Assembly: GCA_963210315.1 (NCBI GenBank)
Contig: OY723320.1
Location: forward strand, 682,001 to 746,000
Source: Rhynchopus euleeides
Lineage: Eukaryota > Euglenozoa > Diplonemea > Diplonemida > Diplonemidae
Direction: 5' to 3'
Length of the DNA: 64,000 nt
The position numbers and the translations under genes are program-made. Shown one piece after another: positions 20,901 to 32,063 of the stretch (position 1 is the first letter of the stretch; each line of letters starts with the position of its first letter). The notes beneath the pieces were generated by a model, which was not told the DNA's origin, ran no database searches, and saw only the letters and a program-made list of their open reading frames with translations.

Positions 20901-22780
20901 TGGGTTAACCCCCAACCCTAACCCTCGGGTTGGGTTGGGTATAGGGTTAACCCTAACCCTAGGGTTGGGTGGGGTATAGGGTTAACCCTAACCCTAGGGT
21001 TGGGTTGGGTCTAGGGTTAACCCTGACCCTAACCCTAGGGTTGGGTAGGGTATAGGGTTAACCCCAACCCTAACCCTAGGGTTGGGTTGGGTCTAGGGTT
21101 AACCCTGACCCTAACCCTAGGGTTGGGTAGGGTGTAGGGTTAACCCTAACCGTAGGGTTGGGTTGGGTATAGGGTTAACCCTAACCCTAGGGTTGGGTTG
21201 GGTCTAGGGTCAACCCTGACCCTAACCCTAGGGTTGGGTAGGGTATAGGGTTAACCCCAACCCTAACCCTAGGGTTGGGTTGGGTCTAGGGTTAACCCTG
21301 ACCCTAACCCTAGGGTTGGGTAGGGTGTAGGGTTAACCCTAACCCTAGGGTTGGGTTGGGTATAGGGTTAACCCTAACCCTAACCCTAGGGTTGGGTAGG
21401 GTGTAGGGTTAACCCTAACGCTAGGGTTGGGTAGGGTATAGGGTTAACCCCAACCCTAACCCGAGGGTTGGGTTGGGTCTAGGGTTAACCCGAACCCTAA
21501 CCCTAGGGTTGGGTTGGGTCTAGGGTTAACCCTAACCCTAACCCTAGGGTAGGGTTGGGTTGGGTATAGGGTTAACCCCAACCCTGATCCGAGGGTTGGG
21601 TCGGGTCTAGGGTTCACCCTGACCCAAACCCGAACCCTAGGGTAGGGTTGGGTCTTGGGTTAACCCTAACCCTAGGGTTGGGTTGGGTATAGGGTTAACC
21701 CTAACCCTAGGGTAGGGTTGGGTCTTGGGTTAACCCTAACCCTAACCCTAGGGTAGGGTTGGGTATAGGGTTAACCCTAACCCTAACCCTAGGGTTGGGT
21801 GGGGTATAGGGTTAACCCTAACCCTAGGGTTGGGTTGGGTCTCGGGTTAACCCTGACCCTAACCCTAGGGTTGGGTAGGGTATAGGGTTAACCCCAACCC
21901 TAACCCTAGGGTTGGGTTGGGTCTAGGGTTAACCCTGACCCTAACCCTAGGGTTGGGTTGGGTCTAGGGTTAACCCTGACCCTAACCCTAGGGTTGGGTA
22001 GGGTGTAGGGTTTACCCTAACCCTAGGGTCGGGTTGGGTTAACCCTAACCCTAGGGTTGGGTTGGGTATAGGGTTAACCCTAACCCTAACCCTAGGGTTG
22101 GGTTGGGTCTAGGGTTAACCCTGACCCGAACCCCAGGGTTGGGTAGGGTATAGGGTTAACCCCAACCCTAACCCTAGCGTTGGGTTGGGTCTAGGGTTAA
22201 CCCGAACCCTAACCCTAGGGTTGGGTTGGGTGTAGGGTTGGGTTGGGTATAGGGTTAACCCTGACCCTAACCCTAACCCTAGGGTTGGGTAGGGTGTAGG
22301 GTTAACCCTAACCCTAGGGTAGGGTTGGGTCTAGGGTTAACCCTGACCCTAACCCTAGGGTAGGGTTGGGTGTAGGGTTGGGTTGGGTATAGGGTTAACC
22401 CTGACCCTAACCCTAGGGTAGGGTCTAGGGTTAACCCTAACCCTAACCCTAGGGTTGGGTAGGGTGTAGGGTTAACCCTAACCCTAGGGTAGGGTTGGGT
22501 CTAGGGTTAACCCTGACCCTAACCCTAGGGTTGGGTAGGGTATAGGGTTAACCCTGACCCTAACCCTAGGGTAGGGTCTAGGGTTAACCCCAACCCCAAC
22601 CCTAGGGTTGGGTAGGGTGTAGGGTTAACCCTCACCCTAACCCTAGGGTTGGGTAGGGTATAGGGTTAACCCTAACCCCAGGGTAGGGTCTAGGGTTAAC
22701 CCTAACCCTAGGGTGAGGGTAGGGTCTGGAGTTAACCCCAACCCCAACCCTAGGGTTGGGTAGGGTCTAGGGTCACCCGT
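17940..22780. repeat. Telomere-like satellite with orientation switch
   Basis: Built of TTAGGG-type words and variants (TCAGGG, TTGGGT, CTAGGG) arranged around the palindromes CCCTAGGG and GGGTTAACCC with a spacing of about 40 bp. Longer blocks recur: the rarer word CCCTAGGGATAGGG appears near 18130, 18730, 19250 and 19890, which suggests higher-order units of 500-650 bp. Up to about 20760 the units read CCCAACCCTAGGGTTAGGG; beyond it they read as the reverse complement (CCCTAACCCTAGGGTTGGG), so the array is made of two opposed halves. Long stop-free frames here are artefacts. Confidence 0.9.
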
Positions 22781-22991
22781 AACCCTCGAAATCGGGCCCA
22801 AATCGCCAAAATGGGCACCCCTCGAAAAAATAAATTCGAAAAGGTCCCCCTACCCACACCTGGAAATTACCAAAAAATCTGGGACCCCGGCGGCCCCAAC
22901 CCTAGGGTAGGGTAGGGTAGCCCCCCCCCCCCCCCCTCCCCCCCCCGGCACGGAGAAACTTAACGTTCGACCCGAATTAGCCAGAGGCCTG

Positions 22992-24651
22992 GGCTTCGCC
23001 CCCCACGCCACACGCACCTCCCGGCCGGTGGCCGGTTCGGTCGTCGTCGGCTGCGGCCAAAGGGCGTGCGGTAGCCGACGCCCTTTTGTGCTCGCCTCCT
23101 CCTCCCACACTTCAGTATGTCGTTTCATGTGAGTCCGTGTTCCTGCTTTGTTCTTCTGTCGACTGGGACGTGCCAGTCCTCGTGGGTTGCCGGCCGGTGT
23201 CCTCCCCCGGGACCCCCTCCTCCTCCCGCCACTTGCATCTGGTTCAACTTCAGTGAGAGCTGAGCGGGAGCCATACTTGCTCTCTTGGACCATTTGTCCA
23301 CAGTCCTGCATCATGAAGAGTTAGGTAATGCCCAGTCGCAGCCATCCCCCGACCCAGGTGTTCTGCCGTGGGCCAGGTCACCATCTGTAGGTCACCCCGT
23401 CACACACCAGTGGGCAGGCCCTGTCAACGATATCGATGTGACTGCTCTTGCCGCAGGGCAACGGATGTGGGCCTGCATTGCATCCTGTTGCCGCTCAGTT
23501 CTGTTCCCACCGGAGCTTGTTGTTGCGCCGCAGGTCGAACAGCCTTTCGTGTGGTCGGCGCTGATCTTGTATAGAACGTAGGCAGTAGGCTGCTGTGGGT
23601 GACCTGCAGGTTACCCGTCCCTTTCGTGCAGGCAGCGCGAGAGGTGCGATGTTTATGTGTGGGAGCACGGCAGCTGCCCCACACTCCATTCTGCTCTCTT
23701 GTCTGCTGTTTATGTTGAACAAGGTCTGGCTGCCAGTGATCTCGCTGGGGGTCGGGCAAACCAAAAAAGAAGTCGGGCACAGGGTGGCCGAGCTCGCGAG
23801 AAAAAAAGTGCAGCCCAACCCCGCCCCGACTTCCCGTGGTATGATGCAAACAGGATCGAATGCACGGCCACAGAACATTTTCACCCAATTCGAGAGGCAC
23901 CGGATGTTGCTGCCTTTGGTCGTCCTGCTCGATCAAAAATCAGGAATCCAGCCCCCCAGCCGCCGCCACGGTAGTGAACATCCTGAAAGTCTTCGAAGGC
24001 TAGTCCCCACACCGGTTGGTGCTGTTGCACATTCCAGGCGGGGATGGTCCTTCGCTTGGGGCATGATGAGGTGCGCTTCGATGAACACCATCAAGCCCCC
24101 AGCATGCCGTTGGGTTTTCATACGCTGCGGCGCATGAAAACTCGGCCACAAGGCCGAACCCAAAGCCCCAAAATCTGACCCGGGAGGTAGGGCCGAGGGT
24201 AGGGCCATGCCACCCCTGGCGGCCCACCCTCCCAAACAATTACAGAAAAAGGGAGGTGGGGCCGCGGCCCCCTGCCAGCCCTGGCACGGGATCACTGCTG
24301 GCGGGTAGTTCAGGCTCGTGGCCCTCCTCGTTCCGATAGCCCCTCGGACATCCAAATGATTCACGTGCAGCAGCCCATGCGCAGAGAACGGTGTGCCGTC
24401 TTGTACAGCAACTGTTGGACAACTGTTGAAATCGTTTTTCACCAAAAAAAAATCACTCTGCGGGCCAAGTCGAAGATTTTTCTGGGGACTTTTGGTGTCC
24501 CCAATTTTTCAATTTTCGAAAAATAAGCTCACTTTGCTAAACTGGACCCAACTCCCCACACTCTTTTTTTCCGACTTTTTCACGGGTTTTTTCCGGTTTT
24601 TCCGGTTTTTTTTGGTTTTTTTTGGCGGATGGAGCGAAGGCCCCCCCAGGG
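22992..24651. repeat. Duplicated repeat block, copy 2
   Basis: Matches 181-1653 joined directly to 4892-5087. It lacks element M, with a single GGGCC at 24462-24466 at the join. Small differences include GCCGCCGCCACGG at 23961 in place of the fuller hairpin motif at 1140, and one-base indels. No gene is supported. Confidence 0.9.
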
Positions 24652-24776
24652 TGCATTTTTTCCCATCCATTTTTTTCTTTTGCAAAGAAGTTAGAACAGC
24701 TTAGATTTTCGCACTGAAAGATTCGTGGCTGGCAGACTCCGATAGCCTGCACACATGCAGGCACGCACCCCCCCCC

Positions 24777-25598
24777 CCTAGGCATAGGGTGCGGGCGATT
24801 CGGTTATCGCCCAAATCGCAAAAATTATCGCCCTCATTATCGCCCATTCTGTCAAGGCGATAAGTGGGCGATAATGTTTCCGTCGTATTTTTGGGGGCAA
24901 AATGGCCCGGCCAGGGACGTCAGATCACTGCTGAGGTGGTGAGTGGGTCATTGCCTCAGTGAAGACCCGGTTCCTGACCTAGATCAAGCCCTCTGCTCCA
25001 GTGTTCTCAGTGGGTCATGACTCTGTGACCAGGGTCAGAACCGCCCCAGGTCTCAGATCAGCCGTGAAGCTTCCTGTGGGCTATGCAATGAGTCATCTCA
25101 AACGTACGGAGTTCATCTCCTCCCATTCAGACCGACTACACTAGAACCACGCATCTCCTTCAACACTAAGGTGTACCCGCTTCATGCTCACGAGCGCTCC
25201 TAGTAACGGCGAGTGAACAGGTCCTGAGCGAGGTCAGGATCTGGGACAATGCCCAGTTCCTCACGTGGGTTTTGACCGAGGAAATGGCCCACCCGCATGA
25301 CGTCAGTGGTCAGAAGCTGATTTCTGATGCAGAGTCCTAGGTCTTGGCCCAGTTGTTGACGAGGTCACAGGGCCCTGTGGGACCCAGGGTCAGTAGAGCG
25401 GTAACCCACTCACCACTAGCTGAAAACCCCTTCAGAAAGTGTGAAAGAAAACGGGCGATACTGGGCGATAATTTGGCGATAATCGGGCGATAATTGGGCG
25501 ATAATGGGCGATAAGGCGATTCGATACGCGATAATCGGGGCTCGAACCCGGTTGGGCGAATATAGGGCGATAGGCGAATCGCCCGCACCCTATGCCTA
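24777..25598. mobile_element. TIR element C with GGCGATAA subterminal repeats
   Basis: Inverted ends of about 26 bp: CCTAGGCATAGGGTGCGGGC at the left and its complement at about 25575-25600. Subterminal regions on both sides are packed with GGCGATAAT/ATTATCGCC words, the kind of repeated site that transposases bind. The middle has no convincing frame. A 20-base segment at 25202-25221 equals a conserved large-subunit rRNA motif. The right end overlaps the start of the adjacent foldback element. A truncated inverted copy is at 32064-32718. Confidence 0.75.
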
Positions 25599-26746
25599 GG
25601 GGGGGTCAAATGCCACCCTTTTACGTGGACAAACACGATTTTTCAAAAAACCGGCGCAGAGGCCCCAAAGCCCCCGTAAACCCTCCAAACCCCCCCAGAT
25701 CGGTCCGGAAACCCATCGAACCCCACTTTTCCACCATTCCGGGCACCTCAGGTGCCCGAATTGGGGTACCTAAATTTTGTGCCACCGTTTGGTACCGGAC
25801 AGTGCCACTGTGTGGGAGGTTGGAAAAGAAAATGCCCCAACACACCACATCTGAGGGTTGCAATGCATGTTGCTTGCCAACCACGTCATCCGGTGGGTGT
25901 CAGGCGCTATGTAGGTGGCATTAGCCAGGTCTTCGATGAGTTCTGGCTTGTATATGTACCTCCCTGCCACCATGCACCGGGAGGCTGCCTGTAGGTACGG
26001 AACAAGTCCAGATGGTCGTGTGATTCCTGTGCAGCAGTGCTCCACAACCGGGATGTGTTGACAACGACTGTTGCAACACGAGCTGTACATTCCGGGAACA
26101 CACGAAGTGCGCTGTCGTGGTACCCATTGTGCCAGAATTGGTACTTGCTGCGGTCTACTTTGCCTGGCCCAAGAGCACTGGTACTGAACAGTGCAATATG
26201 CGTGGCGAGGTGAATGCAACGGAAGCGCGCAAAGTCAATACAGCTCTCGGATGGCGGGTGGTGGTGTCACTAGTGTGTGACGTTCACTCGAGGATACAAC
26301 GCATCACAATGAATCAGCAACCGTGGACCGAGTACAATACGCTCTCTGTGGCTGGTGTGGGGGACAAAGGCAGTGCCTGTGCCGCAGGCAGGGAGGTACA
26401 TATACAAGCCAGAACACATCGAAGACCTGGCTGATGCCACCTACATAGCGCCTGACACCCACCGGATGACGTGGTTGGCAAGCAACATGCATTGCAACCC
26501 TCAGATGTGGTGTGTTGGGGCATTTTCTTTTCCAACCTCCCACACAGTGGCACTGTACGGTACCAAACGGTGGCACAAAATTTAGGTACCCCAATTCGGG
26601 CACCTGAGGTGCCCGGAATGGTGGAAAAGTGGGGTTCGATGGGTTTCCGGACCGATCTGGGGGGGTTTGGAGGGTTTACGGGGGCTTTGGGGCCTCTGCG
26701 CCGGTTTTTTGAAAAATCGTGTTTGTCACCCCCATTTGACCCCCCC
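25599..26746. mobile_element. Foldback element D, about 365-bp arms
   Basis: Left arm 25599-25970 is nearly identical to the reverse complement of 26384-26746; ends are GGGGGGGTCAAATG and its complement, flanked by TA on both sides (25597-25598, 26747-26748). The loop of about 410 bp has no recognisable protein. TA duplications would fit Tc1/mariner-like transposition. The frames in the two arms are mirror images and are not genes. Confidence 0.8.
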
Positions 26747-26877
26747 TACCCCCAGTGTTGTTAGAAACCGAGTTTTAAACATTTTAAACGTTTTACAGGG
26801 GGGGGTCAAATAAACGTACTTAGTACTACTATTCGGCGAACGCGCGGGCCTAAATCGACCTCGCCAGAAAATTAATA

Positions 26878-27206
26878 CCGTATACGTAAATATTTTGGAA
26901 CGTAAATATTATGGAACGTAAATATTTTGGAACGCTGGTGGGTTGGCGTTCCAGATTTTTTTCGTTCCATAATATTTACAGGGCTTTCTGCGACTCGGGG
27001 ACTTGGACCAGGTGATCGGACGGCATACAGAGTCCCTGACGGGACCTACTCGTGCACTTTTCGCGCGATTCCTGACGCAAGCCGTCCTCACCACCGAGTC
27101 CCCAACTGGCCCTGTAAATATTATGGAACGTAAATATTATGGAACGGACCGGCCAAAAATGGGCCCGTTCCATAATATTTACGTTCCATAATATTTACGT
27201 ATACGG
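26878..27206. mobile_element. 329-bp MITE F, TA target duplication
   Basis: Left end CCGTATACGTAAATATT, then repeated GGAACGTAAATATT words; the right end is the complement, ending ACGTATACGG. Flanked by TA at 26876-26877 and 27207-27208. The middle has no gene. It is nested in element E. Confidence 0.8.
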
Positions 27207-27578
27207 TAAATAGTTTGCGAGCGAATAGACGTACTAAGTACGTCTATTCAACTTTTCCTAAAAACGCTGTTTGCAGGGGCTCTGCGGGGCTGTTTGGTCC
27301 ACCAGGGGCGCGCTGGTCACTGCTGTCGTCCGTCTCTCACTTCTTCTGCCTTCCGGTCGAGTATCCGCTCTGTTCTCGTCCTACCACTCGCCCCTCATTT
27401 GGTTTCGTACCGTTTTGATTTGTATTGCCCCCCCCCCCCCTGGTTGACATTCTTGTTGAGTTAGTGAAAGCATACACAGTTCATCAGAGCTGTCAGCTTC
27501 ACTGTCGGTGGTTGGTTGGTGCGTTGATGCTTAAAAAAAAGATGTGAAAAAGACAAGCCACAACCAGCACGCCCCAAC

Positions 27579-28124
27579 TTACTTCTTCTTCAAGTTCTTG
27601 GGCTTGCTGGGGCAAGTCTGCATGTTGTGCCCAGGCTTCCTACACCCTTTGCAGAGCCTGCGGTGTTTGTTGGGAGTCTGGGTGGTCGGGGACGCTGCGC
27701 GCTTCTTTTCGGAGGACTGGGAGGACTGGGAAGGCTGTGTCTGTGTGAGAGAGTTCACACGAACCGGCTTCGCCCATGCCAAGATGCTTGACTGTTGGGT
27801 TGGCTGAGACACAACTTTCTTTTGGGTGGACTGCTTCTCTGTGCTCTCTTTTGCCTTCCCGTCCAACCCAGGTTCAAGGTCCGCACCACCAGCCTCAGGG
27901 TATGTTTCTGTGCTTGGTGCGAAGGTGAGGTCCGGACAAAGGGAGCTCTTCACGAACCCGTCCTCCTCACCCGACACCTTCAGCACGTACCCCATATCCC
28001 GCAAGCGCTCGGCTACCAGCGTGCCCTGGCCCGGGCCAGTTGGTTGAAGGAAGGCCGGGGAGCGCATGGCGGTGGCCCATCCTCGAATATCTTGAACAGG
28101 AGGCATTCCATCAGCAGGAGGCAC
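27579..28124 (-). pseudogene. Transposase C-terminal fragment with CCHC zinc knuckle
   Basis: About 180 residues in the minus frame with no good ATG at the start, so the front is missing or in another exon. The region after about residue 70 is a low-complexity K/S/Q/T linker. The last 30 residues hold CKGCRKPGHNMQTC, a perfect CX2CX4HX4C zinc knuckle, and end in a Lys-rich tail. Such knuckles close Mutator-like transposases and some retroelement proteins. Its place within the TIRs of element E, with 11-bp flanking repeats, favours a MULE. The DDE catalytic part is not found in the element, so it looks non-autonomous. Confidence 0.6.
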
Positions 28125-28429
28125 ATGAAAGCATCGGACGTCATCATTATGTCGGACACCAGCCGAAGCTATTGGCTCTGTTGGTGGATGGTGAAATCTG
28201 GGCAGTTGGATTGCGGGTTTGCGGGCGTGTGTTGATCAGTGCTGCACAACAGGAGAGAATGTCAAACAACGTCAGGGAAGGGGGCTGCGGGGGGTGGGGG
28301 GTGGGCTCAGCTGGTCCTCGAAGGCTACATCTATGGTGAGGTGTGTCTGGGGCCATCCGTCCACATCTTCTCGTTGGTGGTAGGGACTGCGGACGCCGTA
28401 GATGAGGAGTCGTTTAATGCGCGCCGCTC

Positions 28430-28550
28430 TTCAGCAGTGATTTTGACGCCTCTGGACCCCAGGAGTTTGCGGGTTTCCGGGTTTGCGGTCTTCAGCAGTG
28501 GTTCTGATGCCTCTGGACCGCAGGAGTTTGCGGGTTCGCTGGTTTCCCGT
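28430..28550. repeat. 61-bp tandem duplication
   Basis: Two units start TTCAGCAGTG at 28430 and 28491, each with the CCTCTGGACC and CAGGAGTTTGCGGGTT words; they differ at a few bases. They lie within element E. Confidence 0.8.
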
Positions 28551-28898
28551 CCGTATGTGTCTGAGGGGGGATGCCCCGATTCCCTTCGTCACGACATATC
28601 TTTGAGCGTAGGTCACTTCCCCCCTCTACGGACCCCGTGCACCCTGGTTCCCCTAAGTGGCACCAATAGACCCCGTTGTCCCCATTCCTTGCCCCAAAGT
28701 TTGCAGATTTGTGTGTCTCCAAAAAGAAAATCTCAAAAAAAACGAAAAATTTCCCCAAAAAAAAAGGGTGAAAAGTAAGTACTACTATTCAACGGCCCAA
28801 CGTGCCCCAGAGCCCCAAAAAAATAAGTACTACTATTCGGCTAAGTACTACTATTCAACTAAGTACGTTTATTTGACCCCCCCCTGTAAACGTTTTAA

Positions 28899-30484
28899 CC
28901 CTTTAAGTCCCAAGGCTATTTTGGGCCATTTTGGCCGATTTTTCTCCTTGGACACCAAGTTGCTTCAATTTTCGTTTTTCTGCCCGACCCTGGCCGTAAA
29001 TGAACGCGTTTGACTGAAAGATTCCACGATGGCCATTTTTTGGCCCCGAAAAAAATGTCTCTTTTTTCGCATGGCCAACAAACAGTGAATTTGAGGGTGA
29101 AAAAAATGGCAGATTTTCGAAAGCAAAAAATTTTGGGTGCCGGGGCTCCCCAAAAAGTCATCCGAAGATGGCGTTATTGGAAAGAACGAGTCAAATTGCA
29201 TCGACGAAAAAAAAAGTTCGGCCAAAAAGACTGAGAATGAAGCCACTGAATGGGCAAGGCGGTTTTTGCCTATGTTCAGTGCCTATTTTCCCTTTGAAAC
29301 CGTGGGAAAACACCCGAAAAGGGTTATTTCCTCAATCACTCGCAGGAAGTCTGTCTCAGACGGCTGCAAGGGCAACTGTTGTGCTTCGCAGCAGTGCTGA
29401 GCCAGAGAGAGTGTTCGCAGAGATGTCGCCATGCGCTCGCTCTACTACCCCGGGATGTCGCCAGTGTCCGTCTACCCTCTCCTCTGAGTTCTCGACCAGA
29501 TGTCGCCGCAGAGAGGACAGCACCCCGCGTCTCGTATTATTGCAGACTACTCGGTGCTGCAACTGCGCACGGAAGAGAGAAGCGCCTCGAATATGTTCTC
29601 CCCAAGTAGATCCGACACTCTTCTGGTTTAGCTTGGCTCAATCTGGGCACGGCCCAAGGCCAGGATAAGATATCACCCAGACCTGGGACCCCCGTGTATA
29701 AGCCCCCCCTCCCTTTCCCCCGTGCTTAAGTCCCCCCCCTGGGGGTCTGGCAGGGGGGGGGAACTTAAACACAGGTGGACCTAAACACGGGGTGGGCCGG
29801 TCTGGAGGGTCATCAAGTGGCCGCGAGGCCACCTGGTGCCCTCCAGGTGCTGTCAGAGTCGAAAAGGGGGGTGCCAAAAGTCCATCCGGACCAGAATCAC
29901 CCCCCCTACGACGGAAGCGGAAGAGGTCTTCTTGGTCTCCACCGTGCCACCCCCGTGTTTAAGCCCCCCCTGCGTTTAGGTCCGCCCCCCCCCGTGTTTA
30001 AGTCCCCCCGGCCGAAAATCGTCTCCAAGGGGGGGGACTTAAACACGGGGGGTCCCAGGTACATTTGACAGGCGAGGAATTCACAATCAGGCACTCCCTT
30101 GCCTTCAGTTGACACGTGCACCACATCGGGGTATATCTGGGCGGGTCTTGATTCCTTGGAAAGGTTCTCGAGTCCCCTTTACCAGATGGCCAGGGTCGGG
30201 CACAAAGACCCCCGGCAAAGTATGCCAGACCTTGTTGGGGTGTGCACAGAAAACCAAGGGCCCAGAATGCTGTTTTCACCCGAAAACCCGACCTGGGCCC
30301 AGATTCTCAGGGGTGACGGCGGGCAACCGACAGACAGATATCTCGTCGATTTTTGTTGTCTTGAAAAGAACTGTCCAAACCCTTTTCATGGTGCCCAGGG
30401 TTTGCCAAAAAGACAAAAATGCGTGCTAACAAAATGTGAACCGAAAGTGTAGGCGCAATATATTGCGCCTTGGGACTTAAAGGG
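28899..30484. mobile_element. piggyBac-like element G, TTAA target
   Basis: Perfect 18-bp inverted ends CCCTTTAAGTCCCAAGGC (28899-28916) and complement (30467-30484), flanked on both sides by TTAA (28895-28898, 30485-30488). TTAA duplication plus ends starting CCC are the hallmarks of piggyBac-type elements. At 1.6 kb without a recognisable transposase it is non-autonomous. A second TIR element is nested inside. The internal frames at 29168-29668 and 30099-30452 have no motif I recognise. Confidence 0.8.
29681..30060. mobile_element. 380-bp TIR element H nested in G
   Basis: Starts ACCTGGGACCCCCGTGTATA and ends with the near-complement (ACTTAAACACGGGGGGTCCC then AGGT). Inside are further TTTAAG-CCCCCC hairpin words. 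The 9-base G run at 29753-29761 is the unoccupied equivalent of the site into which element B inserted at 39.75 kb. Confidence 0.7.
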
Positions 30485-30488
30485 TTAA

Positions 30489-32063
30489 AGTTTAAAACGC
30501 CGTTTTAAATTATTTAAAACGGGGTTTAAAACGGCAAAAAACCCTGCAAAATATAGGGGGAGACTTTTCGATTTTTTTTCTGGAACCCAAAATTGATCGT
30601 TTTGGGCCATCTGAGGCCATCTTCGGCAAAAAAATCCAATTTTGAGGCTCCCTGGGGGTCCCAAATGGGTGAACAAATTCCCTGTGTGAAATAGCCTATT
30701 GCAGGCCTTTTGAGCATGATCAGGCAAACACAGCTGTGTGGCAGGGCTTTCTGCGAAAATTCGCCTCCTGGTGAAGTGGGCTACTTTTCACCCTCCATTC
30801 ACCCTGGCCTCAACCCGTTCCTCTGCTCACCCTGACGCAAGCTCATGCCCTCATCGTTGACAATCACCCAGAAAAGATTCAGGATGGTACAGTACAGACT
30901 CGGGTGCACGAACGATCCAACGGTGGTGCCTGTTTGACTTGCTGGTGTATGGTTGATCATTGCTTGTTACGTACATGTCGCTTTCTCAGCGCCCCCGCCT
31001 TCACCGAAACCCGATGCCCAACACGAGCGGTGTGGCGCCCGTGGTACTGACCCCTTCGGACCTTAACTCCAGCGGTAGCCGCCGGCTTTCTTCAAAGAAA
31101 CTCATCGATGACGTCCCCCCAGAGTGCAGGTTCCTGCTGCCTACCCACGATCATTAGGGTGCCGAGAGAATGGCTAGGTGATCAATAATTGTCCCAAACA
31201 CTAGCTTGGCAACAGCCAGAGCAACCCCAGGTGGGGCGCAGCCGAGTGCTGCAACCATCGTTCTGACAGCAACAACATCGCCTGGCTGTCTTGTTGAACA
31301 CAGCCGTGATGAAGCTGGCTGCACTTCCTGTTTGGAGTTCATCGGGATCCGTTCTGCAAAAGTGAAAGTTGGAGGCAAAGAATACATGACGAGGATGGTT
31401 ACGCCTTTTGTAGGCTTCTCTCGATCAGAGAAGTCGGGCGTCCATAGGAGAGTAAAGAGAATACAGATATGCTCCTCTCAAAGAGGGGCAGGCCAAAGGT
31501 AGGCTCCAGGTGGCAACTGGAACTGTGCAACTTTTCCAGAAGGTGCTTCCAGGACTGTCGAAGGAGCTGGTGGAGTTCGCTGGGTCCATTGCCACCCCCA
31601 TCATGGTGATCGGCCTTCAACCTGCGACTTTGTATCATGGATTCAGCTCAAAAGGGTGCACATCGAGTGATGCAAGATGAAGATTCGACACTCCAGAAAT
31701 ATGCTGATGTCAAACTGCATTATTCCTGAGAACAACGGAGGGGGTGTGCCAACTGATGCCGGTGCGATTGATGCAACCCTCACCACAACGTCAGTGCCAC
31801 CTATTTTCCACCAATAATGTGTCCGCTGTGACAGGAATGCAGGAATAATCACCCAGAATATGAGCTGGGGGGCCTCAGGGGGCATGGAATTTTTTTTTTG
31901 GCCGAATTTTTTTTTTGGTGTGAAAACACCACAGAAACGCCCTGTTTTAACCCCCGTTTTAAACTCCGTTTTAAATTAATTTAAAACGCGTTTTAATTTA
32001 AAACATTTAAAACGTTTAAAACGTAAAGTTTTAAATGGGGGCTAACAACAATGCCCCCCCCCC
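30489..32063. other. Repeat-derived region, no gene seen
   Basis: The outer parts (30489-30545, 31935-32030) are dense in TTTAAAACG words in both orientations. Together with 26756-26795 they look like broken ends of a larger element: TGTTGTTAG at 26756-26764 and its complement at 32042-32050. The frames between (for example 30960-31157 and 31154-31387) have no recognisable motif. Confidence 0.5.

Larger units (their letters stand above)
17770..22991 (+). mobile_element. Satellite-carrying TIR element A (hAT-like)
   Basis: Perfect 18-bp inverted ends: CAGGCCTCTGGCTAATTC at 17770-17787 and its complement at 22974-22991. They are flanked by an 8-bp direct repeat GGCTTCGC (17762-17769 and 22992-22999). 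An 8-bp duplication and ends starting CAG fit the hAT superfamily; no transposase is present, so it is non-autonomous. The interior is a G/C run, 18 copies of CCCTA, about 4.8 kb of degenerate telomere-like satellite, and a 110-bp unique segment near the right end (22785-22900). The paralogous block at about 140-190 lacks the element, although the junction there also differs by roughly 30 bp, so the empty site is slightly imperfect. Confidence 0.85.
26796..28886 (-). mobile_element. MULE-like element E
   Basis: Inverted ends of at least 28 bp start CAGGGGGGGGTCAAATAAAC and run into ACTTAG; the right end is the complement, ending at 28886. The 11-bp direct repeat TAAACGTTTTA lies exactly next to both ends (26785-26795, 28887-28897), although the surrounding DNA is rich in similar words. 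An 11-bp duplication and the CCHC-ended minus-strand frame inside agree with a Mutator-like element. A small TA-flanked MITE is nested near the left end. Confidence 0.65.

Noticed and set aside
17770-22991. A real chromosome end
   Set aside because: Unrelated sequence continues on both sides, the TIRs and target duplication are exact, and the array switches orientation, unlike a telomere.
30099-30452. piggyBac transposase fragment in element G
   Set aside because: A few Cys residues near the end, but no DDE motif or clear family resemblance in any frame.
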